From Carnegiea gigantea (lineage: Eukaryota; Streptophyta; Magnoliopsida; Caryophyllales; Cactaceae), in contig JAKOGI010002170.1 of assembly GCA_029747015.1 (NCBI GenBank), positions 1 to 64,000 on the forward strand: DNA of 64,000 nucleotides, read 5' to 3'. The notes under the pieces are model-generated. The model was not told the origin of the DNA and made no database searches. It saw only the letters and a program-made list of their open reading frames with translations. Made by a program: the position numbers and the translations under genes. Below, in pieces: positions 1 to 11,499 of this stretch (its first letter is position 1; each line of letters opens with the position of its first letter).

Positions 1-888
1 TATATACATATACGTATACATGTACATATAAACATGTAAATATTATTAAAACATGCATGAATTATGACTTAACAGAAATTCTCCGAAAATTGGAGGACAC
101 GTGGGAAACTTTAAGCGAATAGTAAGGGGTTCAAAGAATGTAACCAAAACTTTTGTCAAATCCATGCTCAAAACCCTCCCAAGGCATTAGTTGGGGCTCA
201 ATATTGTCGATCACAAGATTCTCTAAGTCAACCATCCAGGTAACCTAGGGGCACCAATCTTTCAAGCCCTACTTCGTTCTCTCTGCTTTCCTTCAGTTTA
301 TTATTCAATTTCAAGATTGGCAAAGATGTAATCTTTACTCAATTTAGCCCGGCCCGTTGTAATTATTTACATTATTTCTTTGAATTTTTCCAGACTGACA
401 TTGTATTCTTGATTCATACATTTATGTTGCATAATTATTTGTTAGTGTAATTGGTTTTAATTCCCCATATTGACTAATAAAAGTCTTCAGTGATCATAGG
501 CGGTAATGTGATGCACTCTGTGACGTTATTGTATCATCACCCTTGAATCTGGGTCCTCAATTCGAGCTTATGGAATCAAGCGAACCCCACGCCATGAATT
601 ATTCGAAGGCCTTGCGAAAACTTGTTTGAAATGAGTGTATTGTCCCTTTTAGTATCCCTTTAGTTTGTGGTTCATATGCACATGTTGTTCCTTCAATTAT
701 TGCTCATTTTAGAGAGTAGATTTGGATTGTAGGTTTTCCTAAAACTCATTGGCAACTCCATTAATTAAATTTCATAACTTTTCTTACTTCTCATTTATTT
801 TCTTGTGCTTTATCTTTGTCGATTTCGTTAAATTTGTTCGCATCCAGATAGTAACATTGTCTGGACCAAAATCTGGGCCGAGTTCTTA
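1..888. other. No gene; unclassified intergenic or old LTR-like sequence
   Basis: I see no sustained coding frame. The stretch opens with a TA/CA-rich tract and continues as moderately AT-rich DNA. Its texture (short pyrimidine-rich blocks, no frames) suggests the decayed LTR or leader of a retrotransposon, but I found no second copy in the window and no primer-binding site, so the class is left open. Confidence 0.3.
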
Positions 889-1665
889 GATCAGGCATGT
901 CATCTAGATTATTGGGTCGGGCAATATTACAAGAATCAGCCTAGACCAGCTGGTTCAACTGGTTGGACTAGGAACCCGACAATTATCCAGTCTAGAGTTG
1001 CTTGTTAAACCATTGGACAATTGAACCAGATTCGCTATCGAAATCACTCCACCTGTTGCTAACTTAACCTAGCTGAGTCCCAGTTTGACAGTGGGTTCTA
1101 GATCCGATCCAGACCCATCAGACCCAACCCAATTTAGAGGGTTTGAGTCCATTCAAATGACAACCAATGGATCTTAAGTGGGTATTGGTTTGAGAGACGT
1201 TTGTCAAGTCGGGGTCTAAGTTTGAACAATTCAGACACAGACCCAACTCAAGACCCATTTAAGACCTATTAATGTTTTTTTTAAAAAAAAATTGTGGTAA
1301 CAGCAATTGGTTAAAGTAACTCTAAAATAATAAACTCTAAAGTCACTTTACTTTCTGCCAGTCATAGAAGAAGAGCTATTTTGTATGCTTGTTTACAATT
1401 TGATGGACTTCGTCATTGTCATTTGTATTAAAATATTCTTTTTGGTGTGTAAAACAGAAGTAAGAATACTTAGCTATTGTATATGTCGCTAGAATTTTTT
1501 TGTTAAATATCACATCTTCTAAATTTAATTATTTCCTTTAGAATGTGCTAATTCATGTTGTGACGTGGAAAAAGTGATTTCTAATGTGAAAACAGTTAGG
1601 ATCTATTTAAAATCCGTAGATCTGCCATACCCACAAGGTTTGGGTTTGGGTACCATCTTTTCAAA
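889..1665. repeat. GACCCA-rich degenerate repeat, left part
   Basis: This non-coding stretch is dense in variants of 'gaccca' and 'gggtt', for example around 1080-1260. The same texture resumes after the hAT-like element at 2408-2500 and again at 4700-5000. Reading across the hAT insertion gives a continuous pre-insertion sequence, so one older repeat seems to have been split. I could not define its ends or class. Confidence 0.35.
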
Positions 1666-1673
1666 CCTAACGG

Positions 1674-2399
1674 CAAGGGCGGATCTTAGTGGAGGTGAGG
1701 AGTGTCCATGGACACCCCTAACCCAAAAAATATCTAACAAGCTATTTTCAAAGGGTTAAGTTAGGTATATATGGACACCCCTAAAAATAACCCAAAAAAC
1801 AATATACACACTTGAATCCAATTATCCACCTGACCTAATTGTGCTAGTATTAGCAGTTTTAAGTTTTTAATGAAAAGTACAACAGTAAAGGAGTATGGGA
1901 ATACGGTAAAATAATAAAAGAAAATTTATTCCAATGTATCTCTCTTCTCAATGAATGCAGTAAATTAGCAGACCCATTCACTCAAATTCAATAAATGAAT
2001 TCTCTCTCTCTCTCTCTCTCTTTCTCCCTCTCTCTCGTGAAAACACATCGAACTAGGAAAATAGAACTTGAGAATATTATAAACCTAAAACCTCTATTGT
2101 TGGAAGTTGAGACGTCAACCAGCGAGTCACTTGCCAACCTCCTTTGACTTCCCGAGGCCCTAGTATATGGGATTCATGTCAACATTTGAATATTTTTTGG
2201 ATCATTATAGAGAGACCGGTGTATTTGACAAAATTTCTAATGACTCTATTATTTGATTTTTGAATATGAAAAATATAAAGAACAATTGTAATAGTAGATT
2301 ATTGTAATCTCTCATGTATTGTTTAAACTTTTTTAGTCCATAAGACAATAAATATTAGTAGGTGGACACCCCTAATGCAAATGTCTAGAATCGCCACTG
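1674..2399. mobile_element. Non-autonomous hAT-like DNA transposon (726 bp)
   Basis: The left end reads CAAGGGCGGATCTTAG and the reverse complement of the right end reads CAGTGGCGATTCTAG, a degenerate inverted pair resembling the CAGTGGCGGA... termini of plant hAT elements. The flanks are CCTAACGG (1666-1673) and CCCAACGG (2400-2407): an 8-bp target duplication with one mismatch, the length expected for hAT. A 'GTGTCCA...GGACACCCCTAA' motif lies near both ends in inverted orientation. No transposase frame is present, so it would depend on an autonomous relative. It is inserted in an older GACCCA-rich repeat. Confidence 0.8.
2000..2036. repeat. (CT)n microsatellite
   Basis: A run of CT dinucleotides with a few interruptions, lying inside the hAT-like element. 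Confidence 0.9.
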
Positions 2400-2407
2400 C
2401 CCAACGG

Positions 2408-5173
2408 ACCTGAGATGGGTCTGGGTTCAGGTTCAAAAAACTAAATGGGTCTGGGTTTGGGTAGACCCAACCTAAACCCGACCCATCATCATCCCTAAGA
2501 TTCAGCAATAGAGATAGAGTGGTAGTGGAGACGAAGGCTTGGTTACTTCTCGCCTCTTTAATTTTCACGGTTTCTGAAGTCTATGCACAGAGTACAGGAG
2601 ACAGAAGAAGTGAGAGTTAGAGAAAGAAAGTTAGAGACGAAGATGGATTTGAGTTGCAGCGGTGGGGTACGCATGGGAATGTAGGGTTAATGGCCTCTTT
2701 AAACATTGGTGACTTCTATTTGTTTTTTAATTAAACTATTATGAGGTTCAAACAACCAAGTAAAAGCATTCAATTGTAATGGGCTGGCCGTTGGGGCCAA
2801 TTTCCTACTTCTTGTTTATTTCCCCTCTTTTTGTAATTTTAGAAGCTATTACATCATTATTTTAGTTTGTTGTTTTCAAAATAGTAATATCTTAGTTTAT
2901 TGCTTGCAACAGCAAATCACAATATTTATTATTCTAGTTTTTTATTTGTAATTTTTTAGTAATTTGTATCTTACTGTAAAGGAATATAGAATAATTAGAC
3001 CATAGTCAACCGGGTCATGTCAATTCAATCCAGTTCGACGGTTAACCGGATCAATCTATCCAACCTCGATCTACTGGTGCAACTAATTGACCCATTGATC
3101 CACTCCAGTGATTGAATTAATCACCAGGTTGGTTCTCTCAATATTGCAGTCAGACAGACATCACTGCCAGGATCCAGCGAGGATGACTGAATCTGGCTAT
3201 AGCCTCAGGACCCGACTGGGTTCCCACATCATGGCTGAAGACCAGTTCTCTGGGCTAAGCCTGCAATCTTGCTACAATCCGACCTACTTCACCCAAAAAA
3301 AAATAATCATATTTAAATCTGAGCCATTAGCAAGAGGGTCCAAACATTTGTGGGGCACCAAACTTGGGGTTTTCGGGTTATGGTCCTTACAAAAAGCCAT
3401 ATACAACATAACTTTGTTTGGCCTAGTACGAGTATATGTTGTCTATTTTTTCATCGAACTAGTTTAAATTTCAAATCCAAATCCAATACCCCAAAATTCG
3501 CGCCACAAGGGGGAGTGTTGGGGGCTCTGATGTAGCACTTTACTCCTAAATTGTAAAATTACAGAGAGACTAGTTTCAATTGATCATAGATTTAAAAATC
3601 GTAGACTATCTACTACTCCACGGAAACAGAATAGAAGAAGTTTAGAGAGACATTTTGCTTTACATGCAAGCTAGAAAAAATAGTCCAAATTCAATTTTTC
3701 AACTACCCAAATTTCTGACAAAATTACTGTGAAAATAAAATTACGAGTGTAAATTATTTTCAAAATTGTTGGGAAAATAAAACTATTAAGAAATAATTTG
3801 ATCACAAACTACCCTTTTTACCTGCTAATGTATCTCATTTCTTGATACCCTATCCTATTCAGTGTTATGTACTCCCCCCTAATATCTTGGAAGCCTTCGG
3901 TCGAAAGTAAAAAGCAATACTAGCAACACCATCACTGTCCGCACGGACCCATCCAGACACACATTCTCTGTACGTTCACGATATCCCTTTGTTATTTGGT
4001 TCACGTGAAACATATTAACTTAACATTTTGCTTGTCAATGACAATTTTTAATGGCAAATCCCCTTTTTAAATAGAAATGTAAAATTTTATTATTTAACAA
4101 AACTGTAAAACCAAGAAAATTCATGCAAAATATGGTATTTAAGTAAAGGAATCAAAGAATAAAGTTCACAGATGTGAACAATTCAAACAGACCTTTGGGA
4201 AGCTCTATGTATTTTGTGGTCATTGAAGCCATTGATGCAAACATATTGTTAAATCATGCACATTATAGAAGTGTTTGACAAGTAGTATTTCATGGCATAC
4301 CATGACAGAATAGTTTATTTGGTGAATGATTACATTTGACCACTCAAACAATTATTCATCTAGTTGGTACATTTTAAAAGCACATTATCTAGTGAAGAAA
4401 ACAAATTAGAAAAACAAATTCAAAGAGTAGCTTTTTGAAAACATCAATAGCTTAACAACTGATAACGTTGATCAAACGGGTAACATTAACCAGCTAAATT
4501 AAACTAATAGCAAATACATTACAATCGATGGCTAAATAAAACCTGCATACATCATGTTCCATATCTGGGGGAAAAAAAAAACCCCAGGAAACAATTAATG
4601 CCCTGACTAATTTTGCATTCTTATATATGGTTTGGTTGACTCAGACTATACAGGTAAACTTTCTATGTGGATCAATAAAAAGATTGGAACCTTATGCTAT
4701 CTAAGTTTAGACCTGACAAAATTGATCCAAGATCTGAAACTCAAATCGAATGACTCAGACCCATATCCAACCAAACATCTGAAATAGGCTTACCCGAAAG
4801 TGAATCCGAAGGTCAAATTGACCCGAAACGAACCATACCCGACCCAAAATTTTCTACAAATTTGCTTATTTGTTCATCACAAGTGTATTGGACCAAAAAT
4901 TAGTTAATCCGAAGTCAACCCGAAGCGAAATTCACGCATCTAAAATATCACTTAACTCGAAACATGACCCGACCCAAACTTAACCCGACCCATGCCGAAA
5001 CTAAATGATTCATTTACAAGGTCTATATCTAAGATTGTCTTGATATATAGGGCATTTGCAGGGAATGGTGGCTTTACTCTAAAGGATGAGGGTTACACTC
5101 CTTGTTGCCAGCCATTCAGACCATGCTTCAGTGTTACTACTTACTAGCATAGTAGTGTTGTAAATAAATATAA
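2408..5173. other. Non-coding repeat-derived DNA, no gene recognised
   Basis: The GACCCA-rich repeat resumes to about 2500. From 2500 to 5173 there is no recognisable protein homology; open frames here, such as one of 119 codons at 3108-3467, have no family resemblance and low-complexity composition. At 3506-3515 a purine tract (caagggggag) is followed at once by TGTTGGGGGC, the layout of a polypurine tract and 3' LTR start of a copia element, so 3516 to roughly 3960 may be an LTR remnant. 4700-5000 is again rich in 'acccgaccc' motifs. Confidence 0.35.
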
Positions 5174-5884
5174 GGAGTATTTGATTGCAAGAGCTTTTTG
5201 AAGAAAGAGAGCTTTTTGGGAGATTTTACATGTTTTGACTAGTCCAAAAAGTTAAATTGGTGTTTGGTTGAACAGATGTTTGGAAGAGCTATTTCGACCC
5301 AAACAGCTCTTTCTCAAAAGGCTATTTCCATTAGACTTTTAGGAATAGTTGTTTGTGAAAATAACATAACTACTCAAGAGTTTAAAAAATTTACACCATA
5401 TGCCATTAGCCTTTTGCAGTGGTATTTGATGTTGTGTATTATTCAAATTTAATCTATCCAAGATTAATCATTCGAATATATAAATTACAACTCATAATAA
5501 TAAAATATGTAACAAATAACAAAATAATATTTTAAGACATAATTATCATGTAGATAGATATACACAAGTTGAAAAGAAAAAAAAGATTAATAAGAATACA
5601 AATTATGTATAACTAGTAACAAATTAAGGTTTCATCAATAAAGTTAAGTTGTACATATGACATCAATGTTATTCTTTTTGGAAAGAAAATAAGATAACTA
5701 GTAAATAAAAAAAATATTTCTAATTAGGAAGTAATTTAGAGATAAGAGTACAAATGAAATTTTAATGATATCCTTTTTAAAAATAGCTAATTTTACCAAA
5801 CATTTCTTTTATAAGCAGCTAATGCAAAGAGCTAATTCAAGCAGCTAATATCTAATAGCTAACAGCTGTTTGCCAAATAAGACC
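5174..5884. mobile_element. Candidate MITE (about 710 bp) with imperfect terminal inverted repeats
   Basis: The left end GGAGTATTTGATTGCAAGAG and the reverse complement of the right end GGTCTTATTTGGCAAACAG align with small gaps over about 21 bases, both running into AGCT. Inside, 'agagct/agcta' motifs recur. There is no coding frame. The target duplication is unclear (TAA on the left, ATA on the right), so PIF/Harbinger or hAT origin cannot be decided. Confidence 0.45.
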
Positions 5885-5895
5885 ATAGTATGTCA

Positions 5896-6640
5896 AAAGT
5901 CCAAAATATTTTTAATTGACATTTTTTATCAAAAGAAAATTTAGTTATTAATTACCTCGCTAATTTCAATAATTTATTACAGATATTTTAAAGGAAAAAA
6001 ATCATGCACGTAAATGCCGAGTATTAATTTGATTTTACCGGTTGCGTTCTTTTATTCTAAAGTACATTTATTTGATTTGTTTTATCCAAGGTAATGAAAT
6101 ATAACTTTCATTTTGCTAGCCAAAAGTCAATCTCCGGAAATTAAGGATCGGACATTATTACAGTTTTCAAATCCTTATGACCGTTTGCCAAATCATAGAT
6201 CATGCAAACTTCTTTTTTTCCAAAAAAATTTATTCCTTTAGTGCATGGTTTAAATGATTACTCAAATCAAGGCAATAGCATAAATCTTGGACACAATTTA
6301 TGTTTTTGTGAATTGGATTTGACATCTAACGGCTCTACCTTTCCTATATATGTTTGTTTTCGTAGAATATACAGACAAATAAAAACACAAAGCTTTTCTA
6401 CTTCATGTAATAATTGCTTTGTAGTACTCTTGGGTCAAGTGTGAGAAAGTGTACCTGTTTTTGTAACCTCACGTTGTGTGTGTTCACTTGTAGGAAGCAT
6501 TTGTTGAATCTTGGGAGGATGGTCACCTTGAACTTGGTAGCACCGAGCGTGTTCTCTGAAGGGCAAAATCTACCCTCTAGACAGTGGCTAGCATGCCTCA
6601 AACAATAAGTCCCCCATCTCTACAATTCTCACCCTATTAT
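5896..6640. repeat. Dispersed repeat, copy 1 (second copy at 31907-32675)
   Basis: This block aligns collinearly with 31907-32675. Shared landmarks include 'gtgcatggt', 'ctcaaatcaaggcaa', 'gcataaatcttggacac', 'ggtcaagtgtgagaaagtgt' and 'cccccatctctacaattctc'. Similarity starts just after the candidate MITE and fades near 6640. No coding potential is visible. It may be an LTR or the terminal part of an unidentified element. Confidence 0.75.
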
Positions 6641-6699
6641 TTGTATCCATTTCATATCATATTTTTTAACAATATAAAGGGAAGAGACTTTGGAAATGG

Positions 6700-6856
6700 A
6701 TCTCGCTTTGCTCACCACAAAAGCATATCTTAATACCTTTAGAGTTGATATCTTAAATGAAACTCAATCTAAGAGACGGCCTGAAAGAGTTTTCTCTATC
6801 TTGGACCTTCTAGATTATGCCTATACCTTAACCTGAGAAAAACCTAAGGAGGGAAT
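6700..6856 (+). pseudogene. Copia F gag, 5' fragment (split by gypsy A)
   Basis: Just left of gypsy A one frame reads FSILDLLDYAYTLT, a stop, then EKPKEG. This resembles the copia gag segment FYL(T/D)LLNVAYVLTEEKPK that follows the conserved W of the UBN2-type gag domain. The next part of the same domain (YDALWKSWELINKMCRHTI) resumes right after gypsy A at about 17345, so this is the upstream half of a gag cut by the insertion. The reading is short and carries a stop. The element's 5' LTR was not identified to its left. Confidence 0.55.
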
Positions 6857-8396
6857 TGTTTCAATTAAAAAAGATACATTTTATACTCTTTAATTGTCTA
6901 ATATTTACTCAAAATAAATTATTAAATTAAAATTTTATTATGCTTTTGTTTATTTTGTAGGAATTGTGAAAGTTTAAATAAAAAAGGATAAATTGTCGGT
7001 CAAAAGAGTGAAAAAAGGGTAATGGATCAAGTGGGGAAACAAAAGCAGGCCCAAAAGCACGACCCAACTGCTCCCCCTCTTCTCAGCTCTCCTTTTCTCT
7101 CCTCAGGCAGGCCTATTCTTGATATTGCAACCCGACTGCCTAAACACGCCCCTTCCTCCTCACAGGCCGGCACCTTACCCAACCTTCCCCTCCCTTTTCT
7201 CTATCGCGGGACTATTCTTTTCCCCTGCAGGCCAACTCCGGGCCTGGGCACCTCTGCTTAGCAGGAGGGAGGTCCAGTCTCCCCCCCCCCCCAAAAACTC
7301 GTAAAGCATGTGACTAGCCTCCTTCCCAGTTAAACTCGAGAGCTCCCCATTCATTTCACAATCTCTCTTATTGTTACCTACCTAAACCTCATATCTCCCC
7401 ACCTCTTTTCTTTCCTTCACTGCTCTACCCACGTCACGCATAGAGATCCTCCTTCTTGTCTTTCTTCTCCGTGCCTCCCCCTTATTTCTCTTCTTATTCA
7501 TGAATTAATTCCTCACATGGCCATCATCGCCATCTTTAATCCTTCATTATCATAACTATCCATCATCAAGTCAGTCATTATCATCTTTCATCAATGGTTA
7601 AATTATAAATTGTAGAAATTAATTGACGTAGAGAAGATCAATTGTTCAAAATTGGGTTATAAATATGAAGCGAATTTGTGAACTACAGGGGGCATATTAG
7701 AGTTCAGTTTTATTTCTTCTATCTTGTTTTTTTCTTTCGATTTACTACGTTAAGTTTTTCAATTTCACAACTTTTGTTCCAAGTCGTTGAGTGCAGGTTG
7801 TAGTCTGGTGACTTCAGTTGGAATTATACTTGCCACAAGTCTCAGTTTAACTTTTTGGGAGTTCATTTCAATCTTGACTTTAATTGGAATTCGACTTTGG
7901 TGGTAATTGGGCTTATTTTGGTCCTTTCTATTTCTCATGTTTCTGATTTGGGTACCCATCAACTGAAATAAGGTATTCACTCAAACTTTGTTGTTTTGAT
8001 CATTTGCGAAGTTACTTCTGTTTAAGCTAGATTTCATTTGTCGACTTTTAGTTCATCATTGTAACTCAATTCAGAGCCTTCCTGAAAGTGATGGTTGTGA
8101 TTGTCGAATTTTAAGTGCTTCAAACTGGAACAAATATTGCTCTGCTTTGCTCACAAGCCCTTGTGAACGAAGCTTATTTGCTTTGCTTTACTTCGTTTTC
8201 TTTTTTGTTTTCCTCTCGATATGTCACACTTAGAATTAGGGCTACTTTGGTCAATATAGTTACTTAATTTCTGATATATGTATTCGCGAGTGTGTTGGAT
8301 TAAGCCTAATTCAGTGACCTAAATTTTTAACCCATCCCCTAGGATGACAACCTCAAGTACTACAACTATAAACCATTTCCTCGTGGAAAAATCACA
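6857..8396 (+). repeat. Gypsy A 5' LTR
   Basis: Starts TGTTTCAATT and ends AAAAATCACA, by alignment with the 3' LTR (TGTTCAATCC ... AAAAATCACA). Shared blocks include 'tgcttttgtttattttgtag', 'ggtcaaaagagtg' and 'aggatgacaacctcaa'. A C-rich homopolymer lies at 7281-7293. A TATA-type box is at 7658-7665. Confidence 0.88.
7658..7665 (+). promoter_or_regulatory. TATA box of gypsy A 5' LTR
   Basis: TATAAATA, conserved in the 3' LTR at 16601-16608 within the same context (ataaatatgaag). This is the probable U3 promoter element; no other promoter motif was defined. Confidence 0.6.
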
Positions 8397-8405
8397 AGAA
8401 GTTTT

Positions 8406-8423
8406 TGACGACGTTGTTGAGGA
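8406..8423 (+). other. Gypsy A primer-binding site, decayed
   Basis: TGACGACGTTGTTGAGGA, 9 bp after the 5' LTR. It matches the common plant gypsy site TGGCGCCGTTGCCGGGGA except for changes mostly of C-to-T or G-to-A type, consistent with deamination of methylated cytosines. Confidence 0.75.
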
Positions 8424-9185
8424 TGGAATTTGTGAAATTAGATTGCGAGTTTTATTAAGTCGAGTCTTGAGTTGGTCGATTAGGTCTTACTATTGTGTTT
8501 TTAGTTTTGATTTTCAGTGAGTCTTTATCTAGTATTAATTGTTTTTAGTTTAGATTTCTTGTATTTTTGTTTTTGTTTAGAGTATATATTTTCATTTTAT
8601 TTTGGTTAATCTTTTCTTTTATTAGTTAGTAGTTGATTTTTTTTAAAAAAATCAGAACTGACACAGCAGATTTGTGCAGGATAGAACAAAAATTGAAGAA
8701 AGAATAGAAGCAGTGCAAGTTTTTTTTCTGTTATTCGTTTTGAATTTTCTGTGCTAATCTAGTGCTTATTTTTCTTTTCTGATATTTTTAGTAGGTTACT
8801 AGGAATTTTAGAGTCTTGATGAACTTTTGTGGAATTTTTAGGAGTTTCTAAATTTTTTTTGTAATTTATGGAAATAGTTTCTGTTTTTTTCATGTTATTC
8901 TGGATCAAAAAATGAAAAAATATACATCCATGTTCTCTATGATTTCACTTAATTTTTTGTGTAAACCGTTCTGAATTTACAGTTTGATTTTCTATTTAAT
9001 TTTATTTTTAGCTTTTGTTTTGTTTTAGACTTTTATATTTTCTGTTTTTGTGTGTTAAAAAAAATCAGGAAAAAGAAAAGACCAAAAATACTTTTGTAGG
9101 TGTGGGCACTGCATGATTGGTTAGCTTAGAGACCCTAAGAGAAGAAGACTTGTTAGGATTGAACCCAAGCCTGAATCGGAACCGA
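8424..9185 (+). other. Gypsy A untranslated leader
   Basis: T-rich DNA between primer-binding site and gag with no frame and no family resemblance, as expected for an Athila leader. A gag-like reading begins to emerge after about 9100. Confidence 0.5.
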
Positions 9186-10740
9186 CCCAAGCCTAAACCC
9201 GACTGGTAAGAAATGGCACAAGAGAGGACCTTAAGTGATATTTTCTATCTTCCAAGCACCACTTTGCTATCGTGCTTTAATTTGCTTGACCTAGGGCCGA
9301 ATGCACCTTTGAATTGAGACCTAATTACACTCTAATGCTCCTGAAAATCACTGGTTTAAACAATGCATATTTGTTTTTAAGAAAATTTGAAGAAGTATGT
9401 TCCATGATATATTTCCCGACTATATCTGTTGATGTTGTGAGAATGAATTAATTCCTTTTGCTGTAAAATATACTGCTAAAAGATGGATGTATGGCTTGGT
9501 TGCTAATTATGTTTCTATTTGAGATGACTTTGTTAAGTTGTTCTTAAGAAAATATTTTCCTAAATGCCAAGATTGTAAAGCTAAGGAATGAAATCAATCA
9601 GTTTGTACAACTAGAAAGGGAGTCATTTGAAAATACTTAGCAGGTTTAAGGAATTGTTAGCTCAATGTCATCATCATGGTTTAGAACAATCGCATCTTTG
9701 CCAAATTATTTATAAAGGACTTGACCAACAAACCTGAATCAGTCCATGTGTTAGGGTGTCTTTCTTTCTAAGACTTCCCAAACTTCTCAAACTTCTATGG
9801 TGTCTTATTCTCACTATCAGACCTTATATCACACACTGAGTTCATGTCCTTATTTTGCTTACCAGTTATCAACTAGATAGAAGCAAGTGAGTATGGCCTA
9901 CCAAAGACCTAAGAATGACCCATTCTCCCCTTACTATAACCCAGGGTGAAAAAATCACCCTAACTTTTCTTGGAGTAGTGGACTAAATGTTGCGGTCACT
10001 AAATCTCAACATGGAGTATTTCCTGTAGACAACTCCTAACTCATCTTCCATCCTTCTAATTCTTACCAGAGACTAAATTCTTAGCGTGTGCCTAGTGCAC
10101 TTAGATCTCCACCTCCCGTTGCTTAGATGCAATCTTCTCCTAATTACACTGACATTGATCAGATTGAGAGGAGAATTAATCATAATGTCTAGAGGATTAT
10201 TAATGCTAATATAGAAAAGATGATAAGAATGGTAACTAAATAATTTTCTCAATTAGCATCATCTACCACGGAGGCAGGAACTTTTCTAAGTTAGCAAGAG
10301 GTGAACCCTACAAGGCATGCCTCATCTTCTTCTTCTAGAACAAACTCCAGTAAAACTATGAGGAAAGTGAATGTAGTTATATTTGTTAGATCAGGTTAAG
10401 AGATTAATAATCAAGTGGAAAATTCAAAAGAAACCTGCAGATACCCTCACATGTTCTTCCAAAAATTCATCTTCTTCCTCTTCTTCTTCTCTAGAAACTA
10501 GTTCATCTAATAAGTCAGGTGATCCTACTAATAGTGTTCCTAGTGATTCTTCTAATGACCATCTTCCTTCTGACCCATCTTCTTATCAATATAAGCCTAA
10601 AGAGAAGACTTTGCTAATACAGTGGATCCCTCTTTTCCTTAGGATACTTCTCTTTCTCCTTCTGCTATTGAGTGAGTTCATAAGCATGTGCCTCCATTCT
10701 CTCATAGGCTGAAAAAGAAAGACCAGATGTATGTTGATAA
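9186..10740 (+). pseudogene. Gypsy A gag remnant (Athila-type)
   Basis: A broken reading recovers the capsid-like domain of Athila gag: FELRPNYTLMLLKITGL, then LFLRKFEEVCSMIYFP, VDVVRMN, VKLRNEINQFVQLERESF and SMC.GVFL, in the expected order between about 9310 and 9760. Several stops and frameshifts interrupt it, including TGA/TAG at former tryptophan or glutamine codons. A Ser-rich and Pro-rich linker follows (SSSSSSSLETSSS, about 10460-10505). The product would have formed the virus-like particle. It is not functional now. Confidence 0.75.
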
Positions 10741-11300
10741 GATAAGAGAACCCTTCTTTTAAGTTAAAATCAACATTCATTTACTCGATGCTATTCTGCA
10801 GATGCCTCCTTATGCTAGAATTTTTAAGGATCTACGTACTGCGAAGAGAGCCGCTAGTGTTCCTAAGAAGGATTTCTTAGCTTCTAGTGCTAGTTCTATC
10901 ATTTTTCATCAGATGCCAGTCAAGGACAAGGACCCAGATTGCCCTACTAGTTCTATAATTAGCTTATTTATAGAATATTCCTTAACTTAAGGGCCAGTAT
11001 CAATTTGTCACCCTTTGTTGACTACGTGAGACTAGGGTTAGGTGAGTTGAAACCTATCAAAATGGTCATTCAACTAGCTGATAGATCGAATAGGTTTCCT
11101 AGAGGTGTGGTAGAAGACATGAATTTAGTTACTTAGTGGACTTTGTTATGCTTGAGACTAAGAAAGTGGCTAATACTGTTAGTCAAGTCCCTGTTATTCT
11201 AGGGCATCCTTTTGTAGCTACAGTCAATACTCTAATTAGTGTAGAAATTCTATGATCAGACTATCTTTTGGTAACACAAATTTAGAGTTGAGCATGTTTA
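10741..11300 (+). pseudogene. Gypsy A aspartic protease region remnant
   Basis: The frame at 10802 reads MPPYARIFKDLRTAKR and then KDPDCPT, the conserved Athila gag-protease junction (MPxYAKFLKDL...KDPGxPT). A reading from about 10990 gives LGASINL (the D/L-L-G-A-S-x-N-L active-site block, with L where D is normally found), followed by LGLGELKP, IQLADRS, PRGVVEDM and VILGHPFVATV. Stops and at least two frameshifts occur. Role when intact: processing of the Gag-Pol polyprotein. Confidence 0.75.
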
Positions 11301-11499
11301 ATTTGTAAAGACAGCCTTTTGGATTTGGTGATATAGAGACTTCACTTAACTGGGTAGTGGACTCTGCGTTTGATGATGAGTTTGAGGACATGTTTACTTC
11401 TGAGTATGCGTTGTTTCACTTAATGATGAGCCTGAATATGATGTGTTTGAATTTGACGCCTTCTCCTCTATCCTGATTATCTAATTGCTTCTGCTTCTG

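Noticed and set aside
3108..3467. 119-codon frame
   Set aside because: No domain, no homologous reading elsewhere in the window, lies in old repeat DNA. Probably fortuitous.
7022..7304. Pro-rich overlapping frames
   Set aside because: Within the gypsy A 5' LTR; counterpart frames in the 3' LTR (about 16099-16299) are different, so not conserved coding.
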